NCBI GenBank assembly: GCA_024235915.1
Contig: JACKLO010000007.1
Span: 372,001-436,000, forward strand
Origin: Burkholderiaceae bacterium
GTDB taxonomy: Bacteria > Pseudomonadota > Gammaproteobacteria > Burkholderiales > Burkholderiaceae_C
Reading direction: 5' to 3'
Length of the DNA: 64,000 nt
Of this stretch, positions 7,539 through 17,501 are shown in pieces. The notes under the pieces were generated by a model. That model made no database searches and was not told the DNA's origin. It was given only the letters and a program-made list of their open reading frames with translations. Position 1 is the first letter of the stretch. Each line of letters begins with the position of its first letter. The position numbers were made by a program, and so were the translations under genes.

Positions 7539-10500
7539 ATGACGAGCGACGCGCCGCGCCCCGGCCTGGTGATCCTGCAAGGCAACCGCCTGGAGCGGCT
7601 GGCCGAGGCCGTGTTCGCCTGGCAGGCGCGTCAGCCGCTGCCGCCGCTGCAGGCCGAGACCTTCCTGGTGCAGAGCCACGGCATGGGCGAGTGGGTGAAG
7701 ATCGCGCTCGCGCAGCATCAGGGCATCTGTGCCGCCACCCGCGTGGAGCTGCCGGCGCGCTTCTTCTGGCGCGCGTGGCGGGCGGTGCTGGGCCGCGCGG
7801 CGGTGCCGGCGGCGCTGACGCTGGACGAACTGCCGCTGACCTGGCGGCTGATGCAGGCCCTGCCCGGCTGGGTGGCGGCCGACCCGGCACTGGCGCCGGT
7901 GGCCGGTTTCCTTGGCGGTGACCACGATCCCGCGCGCCGCCTGCAACTGGCGCAACGGCTGGCCGACCTGTTCGACCAGTACCAGGTCTACCGCCCCGAC
8001 TGGCTGGCGGCCTGGGCCGCGGGCCACGACCAACTGGGGCGCGCCGAGCTGCCGGCCGATCAGCGCTGGCAGCCGGTACTCTGGCGCCACCTGCTCGCGG
8101 CCTTGCCGCCTGGGGCCACCGAGATCACGCGCGGCCGGCTGCAGCAGCGGTTCGAGGCGGCGCTGGCGCAAGGCGGGCACTTCCCTGGCCTGCCGACGCG
8201 CGTGGTGCTGTTTGGCAGCACGCACCTGCCGCACACCGTGCTGCAGATGCTCGCGGCGCTGGCACAGCGGGTGCAGGTGCTGCTGGCGGTGCCCGACCCC
8301 TGCCGCTACCACTGGGCCGACATCGTCGAAGGCCGCGAACTGCAGCGCGCCGCGCGCCGCCGCGCCTTGCGCCAGGGCCTTGACCTGGCCGCGGTGCCGC
8401 TGGAACGCATGCACCTGCACGGCCACCCGTTGCTGGCCGCCTGGGGACGCCAGGCGCGCGACTTCGTGCGTGCGCTTGACGCCTTCGATGGCGCCGACCA
8501 GCACGCCGAGCTCTATGACGACGAGCCCGGCAGCACGCTGCTGACCCGCGTGCAGGCGGCGATCCGCGACCTGCAACCCCTGGGCGAGGCCGATCGCAGC
8601 CCCCCAGCCGAGGGCGACCGCAGCATCGTCTTCCACGTCGCCCATGGACCGCAGCGTGAGGTGGAGATCCTGCACGACCAGCTGCTGCACCTGCTGGCGC
8701 ATCCCCCCGGCGGCCAACCGCTGGCGCCGCGCGACATCGTGGTCATGGTGCCGGACATCGAGACCTTCGCCCCCGCCATCCGGGCCGTGTTCGGCCAGCA
8801 TGCACGCGGCGACGCGCGCCACATCCCCTGGGGCCTGACCGATCGACCCGACCGCGGCCATGCGCCGCTGCTGGTGGCCCTGGAGTGGGTGCTGGGCCTG
8901 CCGCAGCAGCGCGCCGCCGCCAGCGAGCTGCTGGGCCTGCTGGAAGTGCCCGCGGTGGCGCAGCGCCTGGGTCTGGACGCGGCCGACCTGCCCACGCTGG
9001 CGGCCTGGATGGCGGGCGCAGGCCTGCGCTGGGGGCTGGACGCCGCGCAGCGCGATGCCTTGGGCCTGGGCGCGGCGGGCGATGCCAACACCGCTGCCTT
9101 CGGCCTGCGGCGCATGCTGCTGGGTTATGCCGCCGGTGATGGCCCGGCCTTCGGCGACACCGAGCCCTATGCGGAGGTGGCCGGCCTGGAGGCCAGCCTG
9201 GCCGGCGCGCTGGCCGCGCTGCTGGACGTGCTGGGCGCCTGGTGGCGCGAAGCGGCGCAGCCGGCCACGCCACCGGACTGGGCCGCCCGCTGCCGGCAAC
9301 TGTTGGCGGCCTTGTTCGAGGCCACCGACGATGCCGACCGCGCCTTGCTGGCGGCGCTCGACCAGGCGCTGAGCCAGTGGCTGGAGGCCACCGAGGCCGC
9401 TGGCTTCGACGGCGACCTGCCACTGGCCGTGCTGCGCGAAGCCTGGCTGGGCGCGCTGGCCGCGCCGGGTGGCGGCCAGCGCTTCCGTGCCGGGGGCGTC
9501 ACCTTCTGCACCCTGCTGCCGCTGCGGGCCATCCCGTTCGACGTGGTCTGCCTGCTGGGCATGAACGACGGCGACTACCCGCGCCGCGCGCCGCGCAACG
9601 ACTTCGACCTGATGGCCTTGCCCGGCCAGGCGCGGCCCGGCGACCGTTCTCGCCGTGACGACGACCGCCAGCTCATGCTGGACGCCCTGCTGTCCGCACG
9701 CCGCGTGCTCTACGTCTCGTGGGCCGGCCGCAGCGCGCGCGACAACCAGGTGCAGCCGCCGTCGGCGCTGGTGGCCCAGCTGCGTGACCACCTGGTGGCG
9801 CTCTGGGGCGATGACGTGGTGCGGGCACGCACCACCGAACACCCGCTGCAGCCGTTCAGCCGCCGCTACTTCGAAGCCGGGGGGCCGTTGATCACCTACG
9901 CGCGTGAATGGCGTGCCGCGCATGATGTGCCGCTGGAGGGACCCCCGGAGACGGCGCCGGAGACGGTGCCTACAGCGTCGTTGCCGCGCGAAGCCACACC
10001 GGCGCGGCTGACGCTGGCCGATCTGGCTGCCTTCGTGCACAACCCTGTGCAGGCCTGGTGCCGCCACCGGCTGCAAGTGCAGTTCCCGCGCGACGATCCG
10101 GCGGCCGAAGACGATGAGCCCTTTGGTGACGACGGCCTGGAACGCTGGGGCTTGGGCGACGCCGTGCTGCGTGCGGTACAGGCCGCTGAAGGCGCCGCGG
10201 TCGCCGCGGGTGCCATGGACGCCGCCAGCGCGGTGGCCGATGCGGTGGCTCGGCTGGGCCGCGCCGGGGCGCTGCCACTGGCCGGCCCCGGGCAATGGGC
10301 GCAGCGTCAATGGCAGCAGACGCTGGCCCCTGCCGTGGCGGCCTGGCAGGCCCAGGTGCGTGACACCGTCCCGCGCGACACACCGCTGGCCATCCACCTC
10401 GCACCGGCGGATGCGCCGGCGCTCGACGACGCCTTGGGCGACCTGCGCGTTGCCGGCGATGGGTCGCTGTGCTGGGTGGCGCTGCAGGCGAGTCGCCTGC

Positions 10501-11009
10501 TCGACGGCAGCACCAAGGGTTTCGACGTGAAACACCTGCGGGCCGACAAGCTGGTGCCGGCCTGGCTCAAGGCCCTGGCCTGCGCCGCCGCTGGCGTGCC
10601 GGCCACGGGCATCCTGATCGGCCCGGACGCGCAGCTGACGCTGCGGGCGCCGCCGGCGTCGGAGGCACAACAGGTGCTGGCCGATCTGCTGCGCGCCTGG
10701 CAGGCCGGCACTCAGGGCGACGCCCCCTGGCCGGCCGCCGTGGGCACCGGTCTGACCTGGCTGGGCGACAAGCCCGACGCGGCGCAGGCGGTCTATGAAG
10801 GCGGCGAGCGTCAGCGGGGCGAGCGCGACGAACCCTGCCTGCGTCGGCTCTACCCGGACTTCGAGACCTTGCGCGGGGCGGCAGGCTTCGACGAAGCCGT
10901 CGAGCGGCTCTACCACCCGCTGCAGGCCTGGCTGTCGGCGGACGTGCAGGGTGCGCGCCTTTCTGCGGAGAGGGGCGCGATGACGAGCGCGGAGATGGGC
11001 GATGCCTGA
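7539..11009 (+). CDS. recC: Exodeoxyribonuclease V subunit gamma (RecC)
   Basis: Chi-recognising scaffold subunit of RecBCD, with 1156 residues (E. coli about 1120). The N-terminal helicase-like fold starts GLVILQGNRLERLAEAVFAW, with FLVQSHGMGEWVK and ATRVELPARFFWR as family signatures; later RSRRDDDRQLMLDALLSAR and LYVSW match the second inactive helicase domain. It is the first gene of recC-recB-recD and overlaps recB by 8 bases. No ptrA homologue is interposed, unlike in E. coli. The complex repairs double-strand breaks and degrades unprotected linear DNA. Confidence 0.95.
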   Translation: MTSDAPRPGLVILQGNRLERLAEAVFAWQARQPLPPLQAETFLVQSHGMGEWVKIALAQHQGICAATRVELPARFFWRAWRAVLGRAAVPAALTLDELPLTWRLMQALPGWVAADPALAPVAGFLGGDHDPARRLQLAQRLADLFDQYQVYRPDWLAAWAAGHDQLGRAELPADQRWQPVLWRHLLAALPPGATEITRGRLQQRFEAALAQGGHFPGLPTRVVLFGSTHLPHTVLQMLAALAQRVQVLLAVPDPCRYHWADIVEGRELQRAARRRALRQGLDLAAVPLERMHLHGHPLLAAWGRQARDFVRALDAFDGADQHAELYDDEPGSTLLTRVQAAIRDLQPLGEADRSPPAEGDRSIVFHVAHGPQREVEILHDQLLHLLAHPPGGQPLAPRDIVVMVPDIETFAPAIRAVFGQHARGDARHIPWGLTDRPDRGHAPLLVALEWVLGLPQQRAAASELLGLLEVPAVAQRLGLDAADLPTLAAWMAGAGLRWGLDAAQRDALGLGAAGDANTAAFGLRRMLLGYAAGDGPAFGDTEPYAEVAGLEASLAGALAALLDVLGAWWREAAQPATPPDWAARCRQLLAALFEATDDADRALLAALDQALSQWLEATEAAGFDGDLPLAVLREAWLGALAAPGGGQRFRAGGVTFCTLLPLRAIPFDVVCLLGMNDGDYPRRAPRNDFDLMALPGQARPGDRSRRDDDRQLMLDALLSARRVLYVSWAGRSARDNQVQPPSALVAQLRDHLVALWGDDVVRARTTEHPLQPFSRRYFEAGGPLITYAREWRAAHDVPLEGPPETAPETVPTASLPREATPARLTLADLAAFVHNPVQAWCRHRLQVQFPRDDPAAEDDEPFGDDGLERWGLGDAVLRAVQAAEGAAVAAGAMDAASAVADAVARLGRAGALPLAGPGQWAQRQWQQTLAPAVAAWQAQVRDTVPRDTPLAIHLAPADAPALDDALGDLRVAGDGSLCWVALQASRLLDGSTKGFDVKHLRADKLVPAWLKALACAAAGVPATGILIGPDAQLTLRAPPASEAQQVLADLLRAWQAGTQGDAPWPAAVGTGLTWLGDKPDAAQAVYEGGERQRGERDEPCLRRLYPDFETLRGAAGFDEAVERLYHPLQAWLSADVQGARLSAERGAMTSAEMGDA

Positions 11010-14000
11010 ACCCCGCATCACCGCCGTCCCGCTGGACCCCTTGACGCTGCCGCTGGCGGGCAGCCGCCTGATCGAGGCCAGCGCCGGCACGGGCAAGACC
11101 TGGACCATCGCCGCCCTGGTGCTGCGGCTGGTGCTGGGCCATGGCACGCCAGCGCGAGGCATTGACCAGATCCTGGTGATGACCTTCACGCGGGCCGCCA
11201 CGCGCGAGCTGGGCGACCGCATCCGCGGCCGGCTGGCGCAGGCGGCCGCCGTGTTCCGCGGCGACGTGCCGCCGGGGAACGACGCTTTCCTGCAGGCCCT
11301 GCTGGCGGCCCATCCCGCGGGCCCCGCCCGCGAGACCGCCGCCTGGCGGCTGGGCGCAGCGGCGGACGCCATGGACGAGGCTGCGGTGCAGACCATCGAC
11401 GCCTGGTGCCAGCGCATGCTGCGCGAACACGCCTTCGACAGCGGCAGCCTGTTCGACGAGGAACTGCAGGCCGACGAAGCGGCGCTGCGCGAGGCGGCGG
11501 TGCGTGACGTCTGGCGGCAGCAGGTGTATCCGCTGCAAGGCGAGGCGCTGGACGCCGTGCTGGCCACCTGGCCAGCACCGGCGACGCTGGCCGAGGCGAT
11601 CCGGCCGCTGTGGGAGGGCGAGCTGCCGGAGGGCGCTGGGCAGGGGGACCTGGCAGCCGCCGCGGAACGTGCGCTGGCGGAGATGCAGGCCTTGAAACAG
11701 GGCTGGGCGCCACGTGCCGACGCCCTGCTGGCCTGGCTGCAACAGCAATGGGCGCGCAAGGACTGCCCCTTCAACAAGAGCCGCCTGGGCGAGAAGAACA
11801 CCACCGGCTGGCTGGCAAGCCTGAAGGACTGGGCGCTGTCGCCTGGGCTGGGCGGACCGGCGCTCACCGATGCGGCCCGCGTGCGGCTGACGACAGCAGG
11901 CGCACAGGAGGCGCTCAAGTCCGGCTGCAGCGTGGACCTGCCCCCCGAGTTCGCTGCCTTCGACGCGTTGATGGTGGCACTCGAGACCCGACCCGACCCG
12001 GGCACGGCGCTGCGCGTGCAGGCCGCCGCCCTGGCCCGCCAGCGCCTGGCGCAGCTCAAGGCCGCTGCGGGTACCTTCGGCTTCGCCGACCTGCTGCATC
12101 GCCTGGACGACGCCCTGGACGAGGTGCGTCACGGTGAGCGCGCCCGCCGTCTGCGCGAACGCATCCTGGCCCAGTACCCGGTGGCGCTGATCGACGAGTT
12201 CCAGGACACCTCGCCGGTGCAGCTGTCGGTGTTTGACCGCCTCTACCGCATCGCCAGCGACGACCCGCAGACCACGCTGCTGCTGATTGGCGACCCCAAG
12301 CAGGCCATCTATGCCTTCCGGGGCGCGGACATCCAGAGCTACCTGCGGGCGCGCGAGGCCACGGCCGGGCGCCACCATGTGCTGGGCACCAACCACCGCT
12401 CGACCGAGGCGCTTGTGAGCGCGGTGAACACGCTGTTCCAGCGCGCCGAGGCCCGCGGCGGGGCCGGGGCCTTCGGCTTCGGCGACGCGCTGCCCTTCGA
12501 GCCGGTGCGCGCCCACGGGCGGGCGGAACGCCTGGTGCAAGCCGAAGCTGCCGTGCCGGCCGTCAGCTGGGTGGCCGACGCGACGCCCCGACTGGCCGGT
12601 GAACACCAGCCCTTGTTCGCTGCCCTGGCGGCCGAACGCATCGTGGCGCTGCTCAACGACCGCCAGGCCGGCTTCCGTGACGAAGACGGTGGCTTTCGCC
12701 GCCTGCGCCCGGCTGACATCGCGGTGCTGGTGCGCACCGGCCGCGAGGCGGACATCCTGCGCCGCGCGCTGCGCCGTCGCGGTCTGGCGTCGGTCTACCT
12801 GTCGGACCGTGACTCGGTCTTCGCCACGCCCGAAGCGGGCGACCTGCTGCTGCTGCTGCGCGCCGTGGCCACGCCGCGTGACGCCCACCTGGCGCGGGCG
12901 GCGCTCGCCAGTGCGCTGCTGGCCCGCACCCTGCCGGAACTGCGCGAGCTGGCCGACAGCGACACGGCCTTCGACCGCGCCAGCGAGACCCTGCAGGGCC
13001 TGCATCCCGTGTGGCGCGGCCAGGGCGTGCTGGCCATGCTGCGCCGTGCGTTGCACGTCTTCGAGCTGCCGGCGCGCTGGCTGGCTGCGGGCGATGCCAG
13101 CGGAGAGCGGCGCCTGACCAACGTGCTGCACCTGGCCGAACTGCTGCAGGCGGCCGCGGGCACGCTGGAGGGCGAGCCGGCGCTGGTGCGCTGGCTGGCG
13201 CAGCAGGTGGATGCCGATGCAGACGGTGCCACCGCCGCGGGCGAAGACCGGGTGCTGCGGCTGGAGAGCGACGCCGATCTGGTGCAGGTGGTCACCATCC
13301 ACAAGAGCAAGGGCCTGCAGTACCCGTTGGTCTTCCTGCCCTTCGTGGCGCAGTGCCGGCCGGTGGATGGCCGCGACGGCCTGCTGTGGCAGCCGGAACC
13401 CAGCGGTGGCCGGCGGCTGGTGACCGACCCGACCGATGCCGATGTCGACGCGGCCGACGCCGAACGCCTGCGCGAGGACCTGCGCCTGCTCTACGTGGCC
13501 CTGACACGCGCGCAGCATGCGCTGTGGGTGGGCCTGGCGGCCGCATGGACGGGCAAGCCGCGCGCCGCCCTGTGGCCGCGAAGTGCGATCGGCCAACTGC
13601 TCTGCGGCCCCGGCGCGGAAGACTTCAGCCCAGCGCTGGACGCCCTGGGCGCCATGGCCGGGCCGGACGTCGCCGTCACCTGGCTGCCGCAGGCGGAGGC
13701 GGTGCCGGCGGTGCCGGTGACGCGCCGGCTGGCCCCTGTCGACGAGGCCGCGCTGGCGCCGGCACCGCGCTACGCTGGGCAGTTCGACCGCGACTGGTCC
13801 ATCGCCAGCTATTCCGCCCTGGTGCGCGATGCCGGCCGCGCCGCTGTGGGCGAGATGCCGGCCGTGCGGCCGCTGCGTGAAGACGAACCGGCCGAGTCTG
13901 GGAACGCGGGCGGGCCGGGCGGACCGGACGGAAGGGCGGCCCGTGCTGATCAGCCCTGGCATCGTTTTCCGCGCGGTGCCCTGGCGGGCAACTTCCTGCA

Positions 14001-14676
14001 CGACCAGTTGGAGTGGCTGGCCGGGGAGGGCTTTGCGCTCGATGAGGCCGAACCGCTGCGCCTGGCTCTGCAGCGCCGCTGTGAACGCCAGGGCTGGGGG
14101 CACCGGGCCGACGACGTGATCGCCTGGCTGCGGCAGGTCTGTGCCACACCGCTGCCGGCCATCGACGCGCCGCTGTCGGCGCTGGGCAGCGTCTGGCCGG
14201 AGATGGAGTTCTGGCTGCCCAGCGACGGCCTGGCCGCCGACCGCATCGACGCGCTGTGCCGCCAGCACCTGTGGCCTGGCGCCGCGCGGCCGCCGCTGCC
14301 GCCGCGGGCCTTGAAGGGCCTGCTGATGGGTTTTGCCGACCTGGTCTTCGAGCACCAGGGGCGATACTGGGTGCTGGACCACAAGAGCAATGCACTCGGC
14401 ACCCGTGATGCCGACTACACGGCCCGTGCACTGCAGGCCGCCATGTGCGAGCACCGCTACGACGTGCAGGCGGCGCTGTACCTGCTGGCCCTGCACCGGC
14501 TGCTGCGCACGCGGCTGGGGCCGGCCTATGTGCCGGCCCATCACCTGGGCGGCGCGGTCTACCTGTTTCTGCGCGGCATCCAAGGCCCGGAGGCGGGCTG
14601 TTGCACGGTGCTGGCGCCGGTGGCGCTGGTGGAGGCGCTGGACGCCTTGATCGTGCCGGTGGAGGCGTCGCCATGA
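11002..14676 (+). CDS. recB: Exodeoxyribonuclease V subunit beta (RecB)
   Basis: 3'-5' superfamily 1 helicase and nuclease subunit with 1224 residues. Walker A is EASAGTGKTW at about 25-34, motif II is IDEFQDTSPVQ, motif III GDPKQAIYAFRGAD, and motif VI LRLLYVALTRAQHALW. The C-terminal nuclease domain keeps LLMGFADLVFEHQG and VLDHKSN, which supply the acidic and lysine active-site residues. The start codon lies inside the recC 3' end (8-base overlap) and the stop overlaps recD by 4 bases (ATGA), so the three subunits are translationally coupled. Confidence 0.96.
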   Translation: MPEPRITAVPLDPLTLPLAGSRLIEASAGTGKTWTIAALVLRLVLGHGTPARGIDQILVMTFTRAATRELGDRIRGRLAQAAAVFRGDVPPGNDAFLQALLAAHPAGPARETAAWRLGAAADAMDEAAVQTIDAWCQRMLREHAFDSGSLFDEELQADEAALREAAVRDVWRQQVYPLQGEALDAVLATWPAPATLAEAIRPLWEGELPEGAGQGDLAAAAERALAEMQALKQGWAPRADALLAWLQQQWARKDCPFNKSRLGEKNTTGWLASLKDWALSPGLGGPALTDAARVRLTTAGAQEALKSGCSVDLPPEFAAFDALMVALETRPDPGTALRVQAAALARQRLAQLKAAAGTFGFADLLHRLDDALDEVRHGERARRLRERILAQYPVALIDEFQDTSPVQLSVFDRLYRIASDDPQTTLLLIGDPKQAIYAFRGADIQSYLRAREATAGRHHVLGTNHRSTEALVSAVNTLFQRAEARGGAGAFGFGDALPFEPVRAHGRAERLVQAEAAVPAVSWVADATPRLAGEHQPLFAALAAERIVALLNDRQAGFRDEDGGFRRLRPADIAVLVRTGREADILRRALRRRGLASVYLSDRDSVFATPEAGDLLLLLRAVATPRDAHLARAALASALLARTLPELRELADSDTAFDRASETLQGLHPVWRGQGVLAMLRRALHVFELPARWLAAGDASGERRLTNVLHLAELLQAAAGTLEGEPALVRWLAQQVDADADGATAAGEDRVLRLESDADLVQVVTIHKSKGLQYPLVFLPFVAQCRPVDGRDGLLWQPEPSGGRRLVTDPTDADVDAADAERLREDLRLLYVALTRAQHALWVGLAAAWTGKPRAALWPRSAIGQLLCGPGAEDFSPALDALGAMAGPDVAVTWLPQAEAVPAVPVTRRLAPVDEAALAPAPRYAGQFDRDWSIASYSALVRDAGRAAVGEMPAVRPLREDEPAESGNAGGPGGPDGRAARADQPWHRFPRGALAGNFLHDQLEWLAGEGFALDEAEPLRLALQRRCERQGWGHRADDVIAWLRQVCATPLPAIDAPLSALGSVWPEMEFWLPSDGLAADRIDALCRQHLWPGAARPPLPPRALKGLLMGFADLVFEHQGRYWVLDHKSNALGTRDADYTARALQAAMCEHRYDVQAALYLLALHRLLRTRLGPAYVPAHHLGGAVYLFLRGIQGPEAGCCTVLAPVALVEALDALIVPVEASP

Positions 14677-16532
14677 CGGCTGGCGAACTGATCCGCGAAC
14701 TGGTGACCTGGCAGGCGGCCGGCTGGCTGCGGCCGCTGGACCTTGCGTTTGCGCGCTTCCTCCACGAGGCCGACGCTGAGGTCGCGCCCGACTTGCTGCT
14801 GGCGGCGGCGCTGCTGTCGCGGCTGGAGGCGGACGGCCACAGTGCGCTGCCGCTGGACGACCTCGCGGGCAGCGTGGCCGACCTGCTGGACTGGCCCACC
14901 GAGGCGCTGAACGCGCTGTCGTCGGCGCTGGCCGCCCGACCACTGCAGCCGCTGCAGCCAAGCACCTGGCGGCAGGCCCGCGTCGTCGAGATCGACCCGG
15001 TGGACGCCGCCGGCGCGACACCCCTGGTGGTGTCCGGCGGACGCCTGGCGCTGCGCCGGCACTGGCGCGACGAGGCGCGGATCGCGGAGGCGCTGCGCGC
15101 CCGCGCCGGCGAGCCGCTGCCGGTGGACGAACACCTTGCCGGCGACTGGTTGGCGAGGCTGTTCCCGGCGCGTGCCGGGGCCGGCATCGACTGGCAACAG
15201 CACGCCGGCGAGGTGGCGCTGCGCGGCCGCTACACGCTGGTCACGGGCGGGCCGGGCACGGGCAAGACCTGGACGGCCGCGCGGCTGCTGGTGCTGCTGC
15301 AGGTGCTGCGCGGCGACCATGGTGCGGGCAGCGCGGCGTTGCCGCCGCTGCGGGTGGGCCTGGCCGCACCCACCGGCAAGGCCGCGGCGCGCCTGAAACA
15401 GTCGCTGCAGCAGGCCTTGCAGGGCCTGCGCCCGGCGCTCGGGCCCTTGGCCGCCCAGGCGCTGGACCCCTGGGCCGAACAACTGCCGCCGGCGCGCACC
15501 CTGCATGCGCTGCTGGGCACCCGGCCGGGCACACGGCGCTTCCGTCACGATGCAGCGAATCCGCTGCCGCTGGACCTGCTGTTTGTCGACGAGGCGTCGA
15601 TGGTGCACCTGGACCTGATGGCCCGGCTGCTGGAGGCGCTGCCGCCCCAAGCCCGCCTGGTGCTGCTGGGCGACCCGCATCAGCTGGCGTCGGTGGAAGC
15701 GGGGGCCGTGCTGGCCGACCTGTGCGACGCGCCGCTGCTGGCGCCGCGCACCGTGGCGCTGCGCGAGAGCCGGCGCTTCCAGGGGGACATCGGGGCCCTG
15801 GCGCAGGCCGTGCACGCCGACGACGGCGACGCCTCGTTGGCGCTGTTGCGGGCCGCCGATTCAACCGCCGTGGCCCTGAACGTGCCGCAGACGGCTGCCG
15901 ATCTGCTGCCGCTGGCCGTCGAGGGTTACCGGGCCATGCTGGCGGCCCTGCAAGGCATCAACTCGCCGGCCGAACGCGCGCCCGCCGAGCGCGCGCAGGC
16001 CGCCCTGCAGGCCTTCGAGGGCTTTCGGCTGCTGTGCGGTCTGCGCGAGGGGCCGTGGGGCGTGGAAGGGCTCAACGCCGCGGTCGAAGCGGCACTGGCC
16101 GACGCCGGCCTGCTGCCCCGGCGCCGCGGCGAGTGGTACACCGGCCGGCCAGTGATGCTGCTGCGCAACCAGCCGGCGCTGGGCCTGTTCAACGGCGACA
16201 TCGGCCTCGTGCTGCCTGGCGACGATGGCACGCCGCGGGTGTGGTTTGCCGAAGGCGAGGCACTGCGGGCCGTGGCCGTCGGCCGGCTGGAACAGGTGCA
16301 GACCGCGTTTGCGATGACGGTGCACAAGAGCCAGGGCTCCGAGTTCGGCCACGTGACGCTGGTGCTGCCCTCCGACGACGGGCCGCTGCTCACCCGCGAA
16401 CTGGTCTACACCGGGCTGACCCGTGCGCGTGAACGCTTCACCCTGGTGGCGCCGGAGCCGGCGTTGTTTGCCCGGGCGGTGGGGCGGCGCATGCGCCGCC
16501 TGGGTGGGCTCAAGGATCGACTGCTGCGGTGA
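14673..16532 (+). CDS. recD: Exodeoxyribonuclease V subunit alpha (RecD)
   Basis: 5'-3' superfamily 1B helicase subunit with 619 residues. Walker A GGPGTGKT is at about 192-199, followed by APTGKAAARLKQSL (motif Ia), LFVDEASMVHLDLM (motif II), LLGDPHQLASVEAG (motif III) and the C-terminal TVHKSQGSEFGHVTLVLP and YTGLTRARERFTLV motifs. The ATG at 14673 forms an ATGA overlap with the recB stop; the frame stays open further upstream only as an overlap with recB. A hairpin follows within about 40 bases of the stop. Confidence 0.96.
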   Translation: MTAGELIRELVTWQAAGWLRPLDLAFARFLHEADAEVAPDLLLAAALLSRLEADGHSALPLDDLAGSVADLLDWPTEALNALSSALAARPLQPLQPSTWRQARVVEIDPVDAAGATPLVVSGGRLALRRHWRDEARIAEALRARAGEPLPVDEHLAGDWLARLFPARAGAGIDWQQHAGEVALRGRYTLVTGGPGTGKTWTAARLLVLLQVLRGDHGAGSAALPPLRVGLAAPTGKAAARLKQSLQQALQGLRPALGPLAAQALDPWAEQLPPARTLHALLGTRPGTRRFRHDAANPLPLDLLFVDEASMVHLDLMARLLEALPPQARLVLLGDPHQLASVEAGAVLADLCDAPLLAPRTVALRESRRFQGDIGALAQAVHADDGDASLALLRAADSTAVALNVPQTAADLLPLAVEGYRAMLAALQGINSPAERAPAERAQAALQAFEGFRLLCGLREGPWGVEGLNAAVEAALADAGLLPRRRGEWYTGRPVMLLRNQPALGLFNGDIGLVLPGDDGTPRVWFAEGEALRAVAVGRLEQVQTAFAMTVHKSQGSEFGHVTLVLPSDDGPLLTRELVYTGLTRARERFTLVAPEPALFARAVGRRMRRLGGLKDRLLR

Positions 16533-16573
16533 ACCCCAGTCCGCCGAGGCACCGAACCCGGGCGCTGAACGCA

Positions 16574-16618
16574 GGTGCCGAAGGGCGCCGCCAGGTGGCG
16601 GCCGGGCGGCCCGGCACC
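16574..16618. terminator. Imperfect two-level hairpin between convergent recD and the PEP-CTERM gene
   Basis: An outer stem GGTGCCG / CGGCACC encloses an inner GCCGCC-AGGT-GGCGGC hairpin (16587-16602). It lies in the 94-bp gap between two convergent genes, a fitting place for a bidirectional terminator. There is no T run. Confidence 0.45.
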
Positions 16619-16626
16619 GCCAGCGG

Positions 16627-17334
16627 TCAGGCCGCCTGACGCCGGCGGCGAGCCGACCGCGCCGCCGCACCGGTGATCCCCAGGCCGGCCAGCATCAGGG
16701 CCCAGGTGCCAGGCTCCGGCACCGCTGTCACGTCACGGGCGAAGACCGAGTTCGAGGCGCTGGTGTTGGCGAGGTCGGTCCAGGCCCACAGCGGTTCATC
16801 GTTGGGCCCCAGGCCGGTGGCGAACACCGCCACCGAGGCGTAGTAGAACTCGTAGTGGCCGGCCGGCGCGGCGTCGCCGTTGGGCGTGAAGCTGCCGATG
16901 CTGAAGGTGATGGACTCGCCCGGGGCCAGCGTCATCTGGCTGGCCAGCGGGGCCCACTGGAAGTTGTAGGTGGTGGTGCCGCTGGGGCAGTCGTTGTCGG
17001 TGAAGGTGCCACTGCAGCCGAACCAGGTGCTCAGGTAGGCCGAGTCATAGCTGACAAACGGGACGCCATCGCCCTCCGTCGGCAGCACGCCGTCAGGCAG
17101 CGCGTAAGGCGCGCCGGCATCGGCGTCAAAGGTGAAGCTCTCCAGTGCATTGGCCGACAGGCTCAAGGTCACGTTGACCACGATGTCGTCGGTGGCCAGG
17201 GCGCTGCCGGTGGGCTCGCTGAAGACCAGGCTCAGGTCCGACAGGTCGAAGGCCTGGGCCGGTGCGGTGCCGGCCAGCAGGGCCGCCCCGAGGGCGAGCG
17301 ACGCGGTGACACGCGGGATGAACGAGTGCGGCAT
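16627..17334 (-). CDS. PEP-CTERM sorting domain protein
   Basis: Secreted protein of 235 residues. A signal peptide (MPHSFIPRVTASLALGAALL then AGTAPAQA) precedes a beta-rich body with one cysteine pair (WFGCSG and DNDCPSG). The C-terminus is a textbook PEP-CTERM anchor: VPEPGTWALMLAGLGITGAA followed by RSARRRR. Such proteins are processed by exosortase (EpsH/XrtA) and tied to exopolysaccharide export; none of those partners is in this window. The start at 17334 has AAGGA 8 bases upstream; an ATG 18 bases earlier (MPKDRF) lacks a ribosome site. The body shows no recognised domain, so its role is unknown. Confidence 0.85.
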   Translation of the reverse strand: MPHSFIPRVTASLALGAALLAGTAPAQAFDLSDLSLVFSEPTGSALATDDIVVNVTLSLSANALESFTFDADAGAPYALPDGVLPTEGDGVPFVSYDSAYLSTWFGCSGTFTDNDCPSGTTTYNFQWAPLASQMTLAPGESITFSIGSFTPNGDAAPAGHYEFYYASVAVFATGLGPNDEPLWAWTDLANTSASNSVFARDVTAVPEPGTWALMLAGLGITGAAARSARRRRQAA

Positions 17335-17501
17335 GAAGCGGTCCTTGGGCATCGTGTAGGAATGAGGTGGGCCGTCATGCGCTGTGATGCCATCCGGCAC
17401 GACGATGTCACCATTGTTCTGCCCGGTTGCCAGGCGCGCCAGATGCGTTTGGTGGCACCCCCATGTTCGAGGGGCTGCGTGTCGGTCCGGCGCCCGCGAA
17501 A

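Noticed and set aside
7317..15021. Very long minus-strand open frames (about 1580 and 1480 codons) across recC, recB and recD
   Set aside because: They are antisense to clear recCBD genes and rich in Arg, Gly, Gln and His as expected from reverse frames of high-GC coding DNA; no domain motifs.
17335..17501. Possible short gene or RNA between the PEP-CTERM gene and mobB
   Set aside because: No ribosome-site-linked frame, hairpin or promoter pattern is convincing in these 167 bases.
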